Below, piece by piece: positions 44,559-52,979 of a DNA stretch of 53,607 nt. The notes under the pieces were generated by a model. It saw only the letters and a program-made list of their open reading frames with translations, was not told the origin of the DNA and did no database searches. Location: NCBI GenBank assembly GCA_937864265.1, contig CALMIR010000125.1:1-53607 (forward strand), in the 5' to 3' direction. Made by a program: the position numbers and the translations under genes. The stretch comes from an uncultured Saprospirales bacterium. Its GTDB lineage: Bacteria; Bacteroidota; Bacteroidia; Chitinophagales; Saprospiraceae. Numbering within the stretch: position 1 is the stretch's first letter; every line of letters begins with the position of its first letter.

Positions 44559-44630
44559 TCAGAGCTCAGGACTCGGAACTAAATCCCCCTCCTTGTGGTT
44601 GTTGGGGAGAATCATTCGATTAATACGATC

Positions 44631-45101
44631 ATGGCGACTAAGAAAAAGCAGGAATACGAGATAGAAATAGCCAATCGGCGAGCCAACTTCGAGTACCATT
44701 TTTTGGAACTTTTCGAAGCGGGCCTGGTATTGATGGGAACAGAGATTAAATCCATCCGGAAAGGCAATGTCAATTTGCGCGATGCGTATTGCTTGTTTGA
44801 AGAGGGGGGCTTGGTAGTCAAGAGCATGTTCATCGGCGAATATGCACATGGCAATCAGTTTAACCATGAGCCGCGCCGCACCCGAAAATTATTGCTCAAA
44901 AAATCGGAGTTGCGAAAGTTGGACAAAAAGGTGAAAGAACGCGGATTTACCATCGTCCCCGTCCGCCTTTATGTCAACGACCGCAGCCTGGCTAAGTTAG
45001 AAATCGCACTTGCCCAAGGTAAAAAAGCATTTGACAAACGGGAAAGCATCAAAGAACGCGATGCTAAGCGAGAGCTGGAGCGTGTCAAAAAAATAACCTG
45101 A
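44631..45101 (+). CDS. smpB: SsrA-binding protein SmpB
   Basis: A 156-residue small RNA-binding protein that brings tmRNA to stalled ribosomes for trans-translation. The ATG at 44631 gives MATKKKQEYEIEIANRRANF; the upstream TTG extension is unlikely. The OB-fold motifs EAGLVLMGTEIKSIRKGNVNLRDAY (about 29-53) and HEPRRTRKLLLKKSELRKL (about 80-98) are conserved, as is the basic C-terminal tail after FDKRESIKERDAKREL that occupies the mRNA channel. The tmRNA gene is not in this window. DUF5691 begins 1 bp after the smpB stop, so both may be cotranscribed. Confidence 0.96.
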   Translation: MATKKKQEYEIEIANRRANFEYHFLELFEAGLVLMGTEIKSIRKGNVNLRDAYCLFEEGGLVVKSMFIGEYAHGNQFNHEPRRTRKLLLKKSELRKLDKKVKERGFTIVPVRLYVNDRSLAKLEIALAQGKKAFDKRESIKERDAKRELERVKKIT

Positions 45102-45102
45102 C

Positions 45103-46653
45103 ATGGTATGGGAAGACCTGGCCAAAACAGCGCTACTGGGTACTACCAGAAGCCAGTTGTCGCCCCCAACGCTTGCTGCGCTGGAACAATTGGGCGTTGA
45201 TATTTCGGGCGCATCTGCTCCAGTATTGTTGGAAGCAGCAGCCCTCTATCAGGTACTCAAAAAAGCAGCCTTTCCTTTACAGCCCTACACTGGTGAAACG
45301 CCAAGCTTTGTACAGACAACTGCAACACGTCCTTTTCCGGGCAACCGGTCGATTCAACACCTCCAATCTATCCTCAGCGGCAAGTATTTACCAGCACTAC
45401 CAGAATTTCTCGCCCTGTTGGCCCGGCAGCAGCAGCAGATTCCTTATGAACACCTACCTCAAATTTTTTATCTGTGCTTAAATAAAAAAGGGCTTTGGGC
45501 ACAAATAGAACCCCAACTGGGAGAAGTCGAGCGGTGGTTGCTCCAACAAAATCCAGACTGGATAGCGATGACAGAACGAAAAGACCATCAAAATTGGTCA
45601 ACGGCTTCAGTGGAAGAACGCTGTGCCATGCTGCGCTACTTGCGTCGCCTCGATCCTGCTACTGGTTTGAAGCAACTCCAGGAGGTGTGGATTTCAGAAG
45701 ATTACAAAAGCAAGGTGCTGTTGTTGGAAGAACTAAAAAGAGGTTTATCACTGCACGATGCTCCTTTTTTGGAAGATGCTTTGAACGACAGTCGGAAGGA
45801 AGTGCGAAAAAAAGCGGCAGAAATGACTTATTTGATCCCGGAATCGGCTGGATATGCTCGCTTGAAAGCAATGGTCTTTTCGCATTTACCACTTCCATCC
45901 GATTTACCCCGCCAAAAACTACCTTCCACAGACAAAACAAACTTAGAAGCCCAACATTTTTACCTGAACAAAGAAAGCCGCTTTAAAAGCGGAGATCGCA
46001 ACAACTGGTTTTTCGATTTGCTGAGCCTACTCTCTCCCAATGAACTCTCCATCCATTTTGGCATAGAACCTTCTGACTGCCTTCGAGCGCTGGTGAATAG
46101 CCCATTTCGCGCAGCATACGTGCAAGCGTTGGCCGAAGCGGCTTACAGCCACAAAAACGCCTCATGGGCTGAAGCTATCGTCCGCCATGTTTGGAAAAAT
46201 GAAGCGGCTTTGCCCTTGAATGCCGAGTGGATAACGCAGCTATTCACCATACTGCCAGAGTCGGTTATCCGCGACATGATGTGGCAGTATGTACAACTTT
46301 TTCCAGGCTTGTTAGAAGAAGATGCGCCAATTATCCATTGGATGCAACAGCGATCTTATGCATTGGAAGGTCCCTTGTGCAAAACCATCATTAACGGCTT
46401 CAGAACTTGGCTCAACGAAGCAGATTCGTACTATTGGAATATTTGGCACTACAAAAAAGTACTCCAACTCTTGGCTTGGCAGTGTCCAGTAGAATTGTGG
46501 GATTTTGCAAAATCGGGCTGGAATCAGCGTTCACCAGTTTGGCCTCGATGGGAAAAAGAAATCGACCGCTTCCTGCGCATTTTAGAATTTAGGAAACAAA
46601 TGAATGAGGCATTCAACTCAGCCCCTTCACCAGATCCACAATTCCGCCTATAA
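45103..46653 (+). CDS. DUF5691 family protein
   Basis: A 516-residue, helix-rich soluble protein of DUF5691. The start MVWEDLAKTALLGTTRSQLS matches the family opening (W..L...ALLGT.R). Repeating helical pairs with leucines suggest a HEAT- or TPR-like array, for example EERCAMLRYLRRLDPATGL and LEDALNDSRKEVRKKAAEMT (about 225-244). DUF5691 genes are usually seen beside SWIM zinc-finger, MoxR-like ATPase and VWA genes; here it sits alone right after smpB. The function is unknown. Its end overlaps the convergent marC gene by 41 bp (46613-46653). Confidence 0.8.
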   Translation: MVWEDLAKTALLGTTRSQLSPPTLAALEQLGVDISGASAPVLLEAAALYQVLKKAAFPLQPYTGETPSFVQTTATRPFPGNRSIQHLQSILSGKYLPALPEFLALLARQQQQIPYEHLPQIFYLCLNKKGLWAQIEPQLGEVERWLLQQNPDWIAMTERKDHQNWSTASVEERCAMLRYLRRLDPATGLKQLQEVWISEDYKSKVLLLEELKRGLSLHDAPFLEDALNDSRKEVRKKAAEMTYLIPESAGYARLKAMVFSHLPLPSDLPRQKLPSTDKTNLEAQHFYLNKESRFKSGDRNNWFFDLLSLLSPNELSIHFGIEPSDCLRALVNSPFRAAYVQALAEAAYSHKNASWAEAIVRHVWKNEAALPLNAEWITQLFTILPESVIRDMMWQYVQLFPGLLEEDAPIIHWMQQRSYALEGPLCKTIINGFRTWLNEADSYYWNIWHYKKVLQLLAWQCPVELWDFAKSGWNQRSPVWPRWEKEIDRFLRILEFRKQMNEAFNSAPSPDPQFRL

Positions 46654-47251
46654 TATATTGTACGGCAATCGTCATCACAATGAATCCCATAATCCGGCTC
46701 ATGGCATTCAGCCCGGCTACGCCTAATACTTTATAAATATAAGGTGCTGAACGCAAAATCAAAAAAACTAATATCGAAGTGGCCAATATGACACCGACAA
46801 TAATGGCTTTTTCTTGCCAGTTAGGGTATTCCGCGTAAATCCCAATCAGCAAAGAAATAGAACCTGGCCCCGATAAGAGCGGCATGGCTAAAGGAGCAAA
46901 TGAAATATCGCTTTTTTCCATGGCTTCCGCTTCCACTTCTTTGTTTACGGTACGGTTTTCCGCCTGTTTGCCAACCAACAAACTGTAAGCGGAGGACAAA
47001 ATCATCATTCCTCCTGCAATCCGCATAGCGCTCAGGCTGATGCCAAAAAAGCTCAAGATCAGGGAGCCTGCCAGAAAAAAAGTAAGCAAAATGATAGCAA
47101 AATACAGGCTGGCGTTCCGGGCAGTCCGATTGCGTTCCGCCTGCGTGTAGTTGGGGGTCATCGATAAGTAAACAGGCAAAGCACCTAATGGATTGACAAC
47201 AGAAAACAAAGAAGCTAGAATGGAAAAAAATAGTTCCATGACATTTGGCAT
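46613..47251 (-). CDS. MarC-family integral membrane protein
   Basis: A 212-residue inner-membrane protein with six hydrophobic segments. Family features are SVVNPLGALPVYLSMTP (about 17-33), a GGMMILSSAYSLLVG helix (about 80-94), and PLAMPLLSGPGSISLLIGIY (about 119-138). MarC proteins were once linked to antibiotic resistance but their substrate is not known; in some bacteria they are listed as NAAT-type transporters. Two start codons are possible (47251 and 47239). The upstream DNA holds a long structured region closed by a terminator 51 bp before the start, which may control this gene. Confidence 0.9.
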   Translation of the reverse strand: MPNVMELFFSILASLFSVVNPLGALPVYLSMTPNYTQAERNRTARNASLYFAIILLTFFLAGSLILSFFGISLSAMRIAGGMMILSSAYSLLVGKQAENRTVNKEVEAEAMEKSDISFAPLAMPLLSGPGSISLLIGIYAEYPNWQEKAIIVGVILATSILVFLILRSAPYIYKVLGVAGLNAMSRIMGFIVMTIAVQYIIGGIVDLVKGLS

Positions 47252-47302
47252 TTAATCACCAGAAAAATAACACTTCTCCGCAATAACGCGAATTATTCAT
47301 AC

Positions 47303-47331
47303 AAAAAAGGGGAACTAAAAACTAGCTCCCC
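47303..47331 (-). terminator. Rho-independent terminator 51 bp upstream of marC
   Basis: On the minus strand GGGGAGCT (47331-47324), loop AGTTTTT, AGTTCCCC (47316-47309) and then TTTTTT (47308-47303). The 8-bp stem includes one G-T pair. It ends the structured transcript described at 47332-47582 and precedes marC, so it can act as an attenuator. Confidence 0.7.
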
Positions 47332-47582
47332 GAGAAAAACACCTAAAACCCATATTCATATCATGAAAACCTTTCCAATAAAGAGTTACCTGTGACACCA
47401 GATAACTACTAAAAATAGACTTGACTTTAACCCAATCTATTTTTAGTAAAATGTTGCCTCAACCAGAGGAATTAACTTGCACTAAATCATTCCGCCACGC
47501 TTCCTCTGGTTGATAAACAACTGCATTCCCCTTGAATAATAATGTGTTTGCTTATAAACACTCCCTTTAGACGCAGTTGTTT
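47332..47582 (-). ncRNA. Candidate structured RNA: marC leader (attenuator/riboswitch-like) or small RNA
   Basis: The minus-strand transcript between two terminators contains, in order: AAACAACTGC (47524-47515) pairing with GCAGTTGTTT (47582-47573), enclosing a GTGTTT/AAACAC hairpin; a 13-bp stem TCAACCAGAGGAA/TTCCTCTGGTTGA (47513-47501 and 47471-47459); a 13-bp stem TACTAAAAATAGA/TCTATTTTTAGTA (47448-47436 and 47419-47407); and a 9-bp stem AGTTATCTG/CAGGTAACT (47407-47399 and 47392-47384). AAGGGGAA at 47533-47526 is fully complementary to TTCCCCTT in the terminator arm, a possible antiterminator pairing. A 14-codon frame (47526-47482) could be a leader peptide. It matches no RNA class that I recognise. 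Confidence 0.55.
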
Positions 47583-47611
47583 TATTAGGTAACGCTAAAA
47601 AAATAATTTTT

Positions 47612-47638
47612 TAAAAAAAATCCGCCACTAATTGGCGG
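47612..47638 (-). terminator. Rho-independent terminator after the DegQ-like protease gene
   Basis: On the minus strand CCGCCA (47638-47633), loop ATTAG, TGGCGG (47627-47622), then a run of eight T after one A. It is 122 bp downstream of the protease stop at 47760 and ends that operon. The plus-strand frame 47690-47884 across this region has no protein-like features. Confidence 0.7.
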
Positions 47639-47759
47639 CAAAATTAAGCCATAAATTTAGCGCTGTTTTTATGATATGAATACAGAAAGATGTATCGATT
47701 TTACACTATTTGTGACAAGATAAATAGCATGAATAAGGCTATTTTTGTCACAATATTGG

Positions 47760-48905
47760 CTATTGCGATGTATCAAGGGTCAGCTCTAACTGGCGTTCTT
47801 TTTCATCCCTTAACACCTTCAAAAACACTTTCTGTCCAGGCTTATACGCTTCCAATGCTAATATTAAATCATTGTTGGAATTGATAACTTGGTCATCCAA
47901 GCCTATAATAATATCACCTAGTTGAATGGAACCATATTGGTCTCTCAAAGTAGGTCTTACTCCGGCTTTTTCAGCACCACTGCCTTTTACCACATCAATC
48001 ACCAAGGCGCCTTGCAGCCCTAATCGGGCTACAATTTCTGGGCGAGCCAGTTCTACGCCAAGCGTAGGTCTTTTCAATTCGCCGTATTTTATCAGTTCGG
48101 GAATCACCCAGTTCACTACATGCACAGGGATAGAAAATCCAATGCCTGCAGATGCACCTGATGGGCTATAAATAGCCGTATTGACACCAATCAATTTTCC
48201 GGAGGAGTTGAGCAAAGGTCCCCCGGAATTACCCGGATTAATGGCCGCATCCGACTGGATCACATCGCGTATAGGCAAGCCGGAAACAGATTCTATTTCG
48301 CGCCCCAACGCGCTCACAACTCCGGTTGTCAAAGATTGATCCAAACCAAAGGGGTTGCCAATGGCATACACAGATTGTCCAACCCGAAGGTTATCCGAAG
48401 AGCCTACCGGGATGGGAATGAGGGCTTCGCGGGGTGCTTCGATTTTTAATACCGCCAAGTCTTTATCGGCGGCATAGCCCACCAGCTTGGCCGGCCAGGA
48501 GCTGCGGTCGGCCAGCGTTACTGTAGCCCGCTGCGCGCCCTGGATCACGTGGAAATTGGTTACTATATGTCCGTCCTTGTCCCAAACAAAACCAGAACCC
48601 GTTCCCCTCGGTATCTCAGTAACATCGCGGGTAAACCAATCCATCTGTACCGTTGATGTAGTAATAAAACATACCGAGGGCGCAGCCTGCTCAAACAACT
48701 GAATCGTAGCCAATTCCTGCGGATTTAGCTCGTCACTTAACGGCGGCAATGCGCCATCTCTACCTGCGGTTGCCGATTTATTGCCTACCTGTACAGCGGT
48801 GTCCTGGTTGTTGTCTGCTTTGTCATTGTATCCTTTCCAGGCTGTTCCCAGGAAAAAACCGCCCAGTAGCAGGACTACTCCAAATAGCAATCTCATTCGG
48901 TTCAT
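47760..48905 (-). CDS. DegQ/HtrA-type periplasmic serine protease
   Basis: A 381-residue trypsin-like protease with one PDZ domain. An N-terminal hydrophobic segment (about 5-24) exports or anchors it. The catalytic triad is intact: His in TNFHVI (about 116-121), Asp in DKDLAVLKI (about 146-154) and Ser in AAINPGNSGGPLLNS (about 219-233). The PDZ domain starts after RPTLGVELARPE and ends GQKVFLKVLRDEKERQLELT. It degrades misfolded envelope proteins. The start is 3 bp after the stop of the upstream gene, so they are translated as an operon. A terminator follows at 47612-47638. The DegS, DegP and DegQ types cannot be separated here. Confidence 0.93.
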   Translation of the reverse strand: MNRMRLLFGVVLLLGGFFLGTAWKGYNDKADNNQDTAVQVGNKSATAGRDGALPPLSDELNPQELATIQLFEQAAPSVCFITTSTVQMDWFTRDVTEIPRGTGSGFVWDKDGHIVTNFHVIQGAQRATVTLADRSSWPAKLVGYAADKDLAVLKIEAPREALIPIPVGSSDNLRVGQSVYAIGNPFGLDQSLTTGVVSALGREIESVSGLPIRDVIQSDAAINPGNSGGPLLNSSGKLIGVNTAIYSPSGASAGIGFSIPVHVVNWVIPELIKYGELKRPTLGVELARPEIVARLGLQGALVIDVVKGSGAEKAGVRPTLRDQYGSIQLGDIIIGLDDQVINSNNDLILALEAYKPGQKVFLKVLRDEKERQLELTLDTSQ

Positions 48906-48908
48906 AAA

Positions 48909-50201
48909 TTATGTTTTTCTGTGTTTCTTTTTTGCAGCAGGAAATAAAACGTTATTGAGAATCAAGCGGTAACCAGGAGAATTGGGATGCAAGTTGAGAT
49001 CCGTCTCCGGGTCGTGCACATAATGGCGGTAATCTTCTGGGTCGTGACCGCCGTAAAAGGTCCAGAAACCCTGACCAAGTGTACCGTGCATGTAGCGTAC
49101 TTCATTGGCTGGTTTGTTCTCCCCCATCACCAAAACACTTGACTTGACAAATTCTTTCTGAAAAGCGGTGGTTTGCCCCATGAAGCCTTTTACCGTCCGG
49201 GTATGGTTTTGTGTCAGCATAGAAGGCACAGGATCCCACTTGGCCGAAAAATCGAAAAGCGTGAAATAATCTTGTTCTGGGTTGACGTCTCTTCCGCGAT
49301 AATGGTCGATGGTTGAAAATTCGTACTCCAAAGGATTTTTGGACAACTGGAAGTTTTCAAAAGCAAAGGTTTTGGAAAAATCCAGCTTGTTTTGTGCATC
49401 GGCATCTACCGGATCACCGTCGTACATTTCTGCACAAATATCCACGCCATCGGCTGCTAAGGCGATATCGTAAGTATCGGTAGCAGAACACATGGCGAAC
49501 ATGAATCCGCCGCCCACCACATACTCTTTGATTTTTTTCACCACAGCCAACTTCAATTGAGATACTTTGGCAAAGCCCAGTTCTTTCGCCATGGCTTCCA
49601 TGCGCTCTTGATTTTCCCGATACCAAGCTTGGTTGTGGTAGCTGCGGTAAAAGCGGCCATATTGCCCGGTGAAATCCTCGTGGTGCAGGTGCAGCCAATC
49701 GTACTCGGTTAGTTTATCGCCCACGACTTCCCGGTCATAAATGACATCATAGGGAATTTCCGCATAGGTCAGTACCAGGGTTACGGCATCGTCCCAGGGT
49801 TGTACTTTTTCCCCTTTGTTGTTCACATCAGGGGTATAAACCGCTATTTTGGGTGCTTTTTCCAGCTTCATGGCCTCCATATTCACCTCTGGATTTGAAA
49901 TTTCATCCAGAATTTTGTTGAATTGGGCATCGGCTATAATTTCGAAGCTCACGCCCCTGGTTTTGCATTCTTTTTCAAAAATCACGTTGTGCCGAAAGGC
50001 AAAACTGCCTCCCCTGTAATTGAGCAACCACCAGGACTCCACCCCGTTCGACAGTACCCAGTAAGTTATTCCATAGGCTTTCAGGTGGTTTTGTTGCGAC
50101 TCGGCATCCATCGGGACGAGCATATAAGCTGCTTTGGCAACTGGGGAAAAAGCGCCTGCCGTTAAGGCCAGGATCAACACGATTCTCAGCATCATTTTCA
50201 T
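48909..50201 (-). CDS. Exported protein annotated elsewhere as 'asparagine synthetase B' (function doubtful)
   Basis: About 430 residues from ATG 50201 (MKMMLRIVLILALTAGAFSP), a signal peptide, so the protein is periplasmic or secreted. Bacteroidota relatives are often named asparagine synthetase B, but no ATP-pyrophosphatase or N-terminal nucleophile glutaminase motif is visible. Conserved pieces are NHLKAYGITYWVLSNGVESW (about 39-58), LLNYRGGSF, KIAVYTPDVNNKG with DWLHLHHEDFTGQYGRF (about 167-183), and a VVGGGFMFAMCSATDTYDIA stretch resembling a class I glutamine-amidotransferase-like fold. The real activity is unknown. It heads an operon with the DegQ-like protease. An unusual feature is the dense, aromatic-rich sequence near the C terminus. 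Confidence 0.75.
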   Translation of the reverse strand: MKMMLRIVLILALTAGAFSPVAKAAYMLVPMDAESQQNHLKAYGITYWVLSNGVESWWLLNYRGGSFAFRHNVIFEKECKTRGVSFEIIADAQFNKILDEISNPEVNMEAMKLEKAPKIAVYTPDVNNKGEKVQPWDDAVTLVLTYAEIPYDVIYDREVVGDKLTEYDWLHLHHEDFTGQYGRFYRSYHNQAWYRENQERMEAMAKELGFAKVSQLKLAVVKKIKEYVVGGGFMFAMCSATDTYDIALAADGVDICAEMYDGDPVDADAQNKLDFSKTFAFENFQLSKNPLEYEFSTIDHYRGRDVNPEQDYFTLFDFSAKWDPVPSMLTQNHTRTVKGFMGQTTAFQKEFVKSSVLVMGENKPANEVRYMHGTLGQGFWTFYGGHDPEDYRHYVHDPETDLNLHPNSPGYRLILNNVLFPAAKKKHRKT

Positions 50202-50405
50202 ATCCGGAACATTTTTGAAATATTTCTCAAATTTATAAACGTATTTCATAAAAAAGGTATGACTAGAAAGTCGTTTTAACAAAACAGTAACAGCACCATG
50301 AGTAAGGTACGGTAAAAATGCCTTATTATTGCAGGCTCCATGAACGTGTTTTGGAATGGCAGCTAATCATCGCCAAACCAGACTTGCATAAAAGAGTCAG
50401 ATTGA

Positions 50406-52505
50406 ATGGATAACATCACTTTTCAATACCCAGCTTGGTATATTCTACTTTGTTTATTGGCTGGTTTGATATATGCCGCAGTTTTGTACTATAAAAGCAG
50501 CGCTTTTCGAGAGCAATCGAAATGGCTGAATTACCTGCTGGGCACTTTTCGCTTTCTAACCGTCAGCGTGTTGGCCTTCCTTTTGATGGCACCACTGCTG
50601 AAATCGCTGCTCACAGAAGTTAAAAAACCCGTAGTCGTTATTGCGCAAGATCAGTCGGCTTCGGTAGCAGCGGAAATGGATGAGCAAGAACAGGAAAGAT
50701 ATCAAGTGGCGATCAATGCCCTGTCCGAGCAATTGAGCCGCCAATACGAACTGAAAACCTATGCTTTTGGCAGCGCCACCCGAGAAGGAATAGATTTTAA
50801 TTTTGTTGACCCACTGAGTAACCTGTCGGACGCGCTACGCACCATCAACGATTTGTACAGCAATCAAAACCTGGGCGCTGTTATTTTGGCATCGGATGGT
50901 ATTTACAACGAAGGCAGCAACCCCCTGTATTTGAATGCGCAGTTGGAAGCGCCTGTATATACCATCGCCTTAGGGGATACCACACCTAAAAAGGAATTGC
51001 TCATCAAAAGGGTTTTTCACAACGAAATTGCCTACTTGGGCGATAAATTCAGCATCCAACTCGATATTGCTGCTCAAAATGCCGCAGGCAATAGCAGCCG
51101 CCTGAATGTCTATAAAATAGAAGGGGGCAATTCGCAATTGATGCAACAAATCCCCTTCAATATCAGCAGTAACGACTTTTTCCAAACCCAGGAAATTGTT
51201 TTGGATGCCAACAAAGCAGGCGTACAGCGCTTTCGGGTCAGCCTAAATGAAATACCCGGTGAAGCCTCTGCCGCCAACAACAGCAAGGATATTTTCATAG
51301 ATGTGCTGGATGCCCGTCAGAAAATATTGCTGCTGGCCAATTCGCCCCATCCAGACATTACCGCCATCCGCCAAGCCCTGAGCGACAATAAGAACTACGA
51401 GGTAACTACGGCCTTCGCGGATAAAAGCAACTTCAATCTGGCAGAATATGATTTGGTCATTTTACATCAGTTGCCTTCTAAAACCAACGATATTTCCGGC
51501 GTGCTCAACACGCTGAACAATCAGCAAATCGCGCATTTTTTTATTGTAGGCACACAAACGAATTTGTCCCGACTCAGCCAACTGCAGCCCCTGGTCAGCA
51601 TCCGCTCCGGTGGCGAAAGCACCAATGAAGTGCAAGCTCAGGTCGCGGCTGATTTTGGTTATTTCAAGCTGAGTGACAACCTGGCGAAAGAAATTTCCCG
51701 CTTTGCCCCACTGACCGCACCTTTTGGCGAGTTTAGCCTTTCCGGGGAAGGCCAGGCCTTATTTTATCAGCGCATCGGCAAGGTAGATACCCGTTATCCG
51801 CTGCTGGTGATGGGCGAGCGCAGCGGCACCAAAATAGGTGTGCTTTGCGGCGAAGGTCTGTGGAAATGGCGCCTGTTCGATTACCTGCAACACCAAAACC
51901 ACGATATTTTCAATGAACTGATTGATAAATCGGTGCAATACCTGAGTTTGAAAGAAGACAAGCGTCGCTTCCGGGTGAGCCTGGCTAAAAACATTTTCAA
52001 TGAAAATGAAAATATCCAGTTGGATGCAGAACTGTACAATGAGAGCTTTGAACTGGTGAACGAACCGGATGTGTTGGTGGTGATCTCAGATTCGGATGGC
52101 AAGGACTACAATTTCACCTTCACCCGCAGCGGCAATGCCTATAACCTCAATGCAGGGATACTGCCGGTAGGCGATTACACTTTTCGGGCATCGGTCAATT
52201 ACAATGGCCAGGAATTGAGCTACAACGGCCAATTTAGCGTGCAGCCCATCCAGTTGGAACTCTATGAAACTACCGCCGACCACAACCTGCTCCAATTACT
52301 CAGCGAGAAATACGGCGGGCAGATGGTTTACCCTGAAGCCGTCGCATCACTGGCCAGCCTATTGGAGGAAAAAGGCACGGTAAAGCCGGTAATCTACCAA
52401 ACTTCCAAAACCCGGCCGCTCATCAACCTCAAGGGCTTGTTTTTCTTAATGCTCCTGCTGCTTTCCGGGGAATGGTTTTTGCGTCGGTATTTTGGGGCGT
52501 ATTGA
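50406..52505 (+). CDS. Membrane-anchored VWA-like protein
   Basis: A 699-residue membrane protein. Two N-terminal helices (about 10-30 and 43-66) are followed by a VWA-like domain (about 75-200). The metal-binding DxSxS pattern appears as DQSAS (about 82-86), with LASDGIYNEGSNPL (about 161-174) as a second VWA motif. A long beta-rich periplasmic part and a C-terminal membrane helix (about 678-695) close it. Such genes are common in Bacteroidota and relate to BatA-like and glutamine-amidotransferase-like membrane proteins. Function is unknown; an envelope stress or adhesion scaffold is possible. It stands alone, with a 204-bp gap from the divergent upstream gene. Confidence 0.8.
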   Translation: MDNITFQYPAWYILLCLLAGLIYAAVLYYKSSAFREQSKWLNYLLGTFRFLTVSVLAFLLMAPLLKSLLTEVKKPVVVIAQDQSASVAAEMDEQEQERYQVAINALSEQLSRQYELKTYAFGSATREGIDFNFVDPLSNLSDALRTINDLYSNQNLGAVILASDGIYNEGSNPLYLNAQLEAPVYTIALGDTTPKKELLIKRVFHNEIAYLGDKFSIQLDIAAQNAAGNSSRLNVYKIEGGNSQLMQQIPFNISSNDFFQTQEIVLDANKAGVQRFRVSLNEIPGEASAANNSKDIFIDVLDARQKILLLANSPHPDITAIRQALSDNKNYEVTTAFADKSNFNLAEYDLVILHQLPSKTNDISGVLNTLNNQQIAHFFIVGTQTNLSRLSQLQPLVSIRSGGESTNEVQAQVAADFGYFKLSDNLAKEISRFAPLTAPFGEFSLSGEGQALFYQRIGKVDTRYPLLVMGERSGTKIGVLCGEGLWKWRLFDYLQHQNHDIFNELIDKSVQYLSLKEDKRRFRVSLAKNIFNENENIQLDAELYNESFELVNEPDVLVVISDSDGKDYNFTFTRSGNAYNLNAGILPVGDYTFRASVNYNGQELSYNGQFSVQPIQLELYETTADHNLLQLLSEKYGGQMVYPEAVASLASLLEEKGTVKPVIYQTSKTRPLINLKGLFFLMLLLLSGEWFLRRYFGAY

Positions 52506-52520
52506 GGGAGGAGTCGATGC

Positions 52521-52967
52521 TTATCGGCGGGTTAGCTTCCAGGTTCTGACGTATTTGAAGATTATTAAATCATTAGATGAATGTAAGAATCCACCCTCAA
52601 ATTCAACTTTCTGCCATTCTTGATAATTAGGTTCTGCAACAAAAATTTGATAAGTTCCAGTATCAGATAACACCTGGGTATTATGTTCATCCTTTTTAAT
52701 GAAAATCTGATCTCCGTTTTTATTCCATTCAAAATTTTCTGTTAATGTTCCTCTTTGTTGTTCTCCAAAACCTTGACTGCAAAAGAGCATATCAAAATCT
52801 GCTGATGAGGCTTTCCATAATGTATCATTTATAAATATATCCACATGCTCAGTGGTTTGCCAATTGCCCACTTGCAAAATATCGCTTTCTGTATGGCACG
52901 ATGGTTCTTTTTTGCAAGAGATGAAGAGCAAAATCAGGAAAAAAAGAGTGAATATGTATAGCTTCAT
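52521..52967 (-). CDS. Small lipoprotein of unknown function
   Basis: A 148-residue lipoprotein. The signal ends in FISC (Cys at about 18), followed by KKEPSCHTESDI. The mature part has beta-strand patterns such as VGNWQTTEHVDIFI (about 32-45) and GDQIFIKKDEHNTQVLSDTG, typical of lipocalin-like small proteins in Bacteroidota. No catalytic motif is visible. It lies 12 bp downstream of the T9SS protein gene on the same strand, so they may be cotranscribed. I cannot assign a function. Confidence 0.7.
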   Translation of the reverse strand: MKLYIFTLFFLILLFISCKKEPSCHTESDILQVGNWQTTEHVDIFINDTLWKASSADFDMLFCSQGFGEQQRGTLTENFEWNKNGDQIFIKKDEHNTQVLSDTGTYQIFVAEPNYQEWQKVEFEGGFLHSSNDLIIFKYVRTWKLTRR

Positions 52968-52979
52968 AATACCTTGTTT

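Noticed and set aside
45495-45986. 163-residue frame within the DUF5691 gene
   Set aside because: It is a shifted-frame shadow; DUF5691 reads through with conserved opening and helical repeats.
47690-47884. 64-residue plus-strand frame over the protease gene end
   Set aside because: It overlaps the C terminus of the DegQ-like gene and has no recognisable feature.
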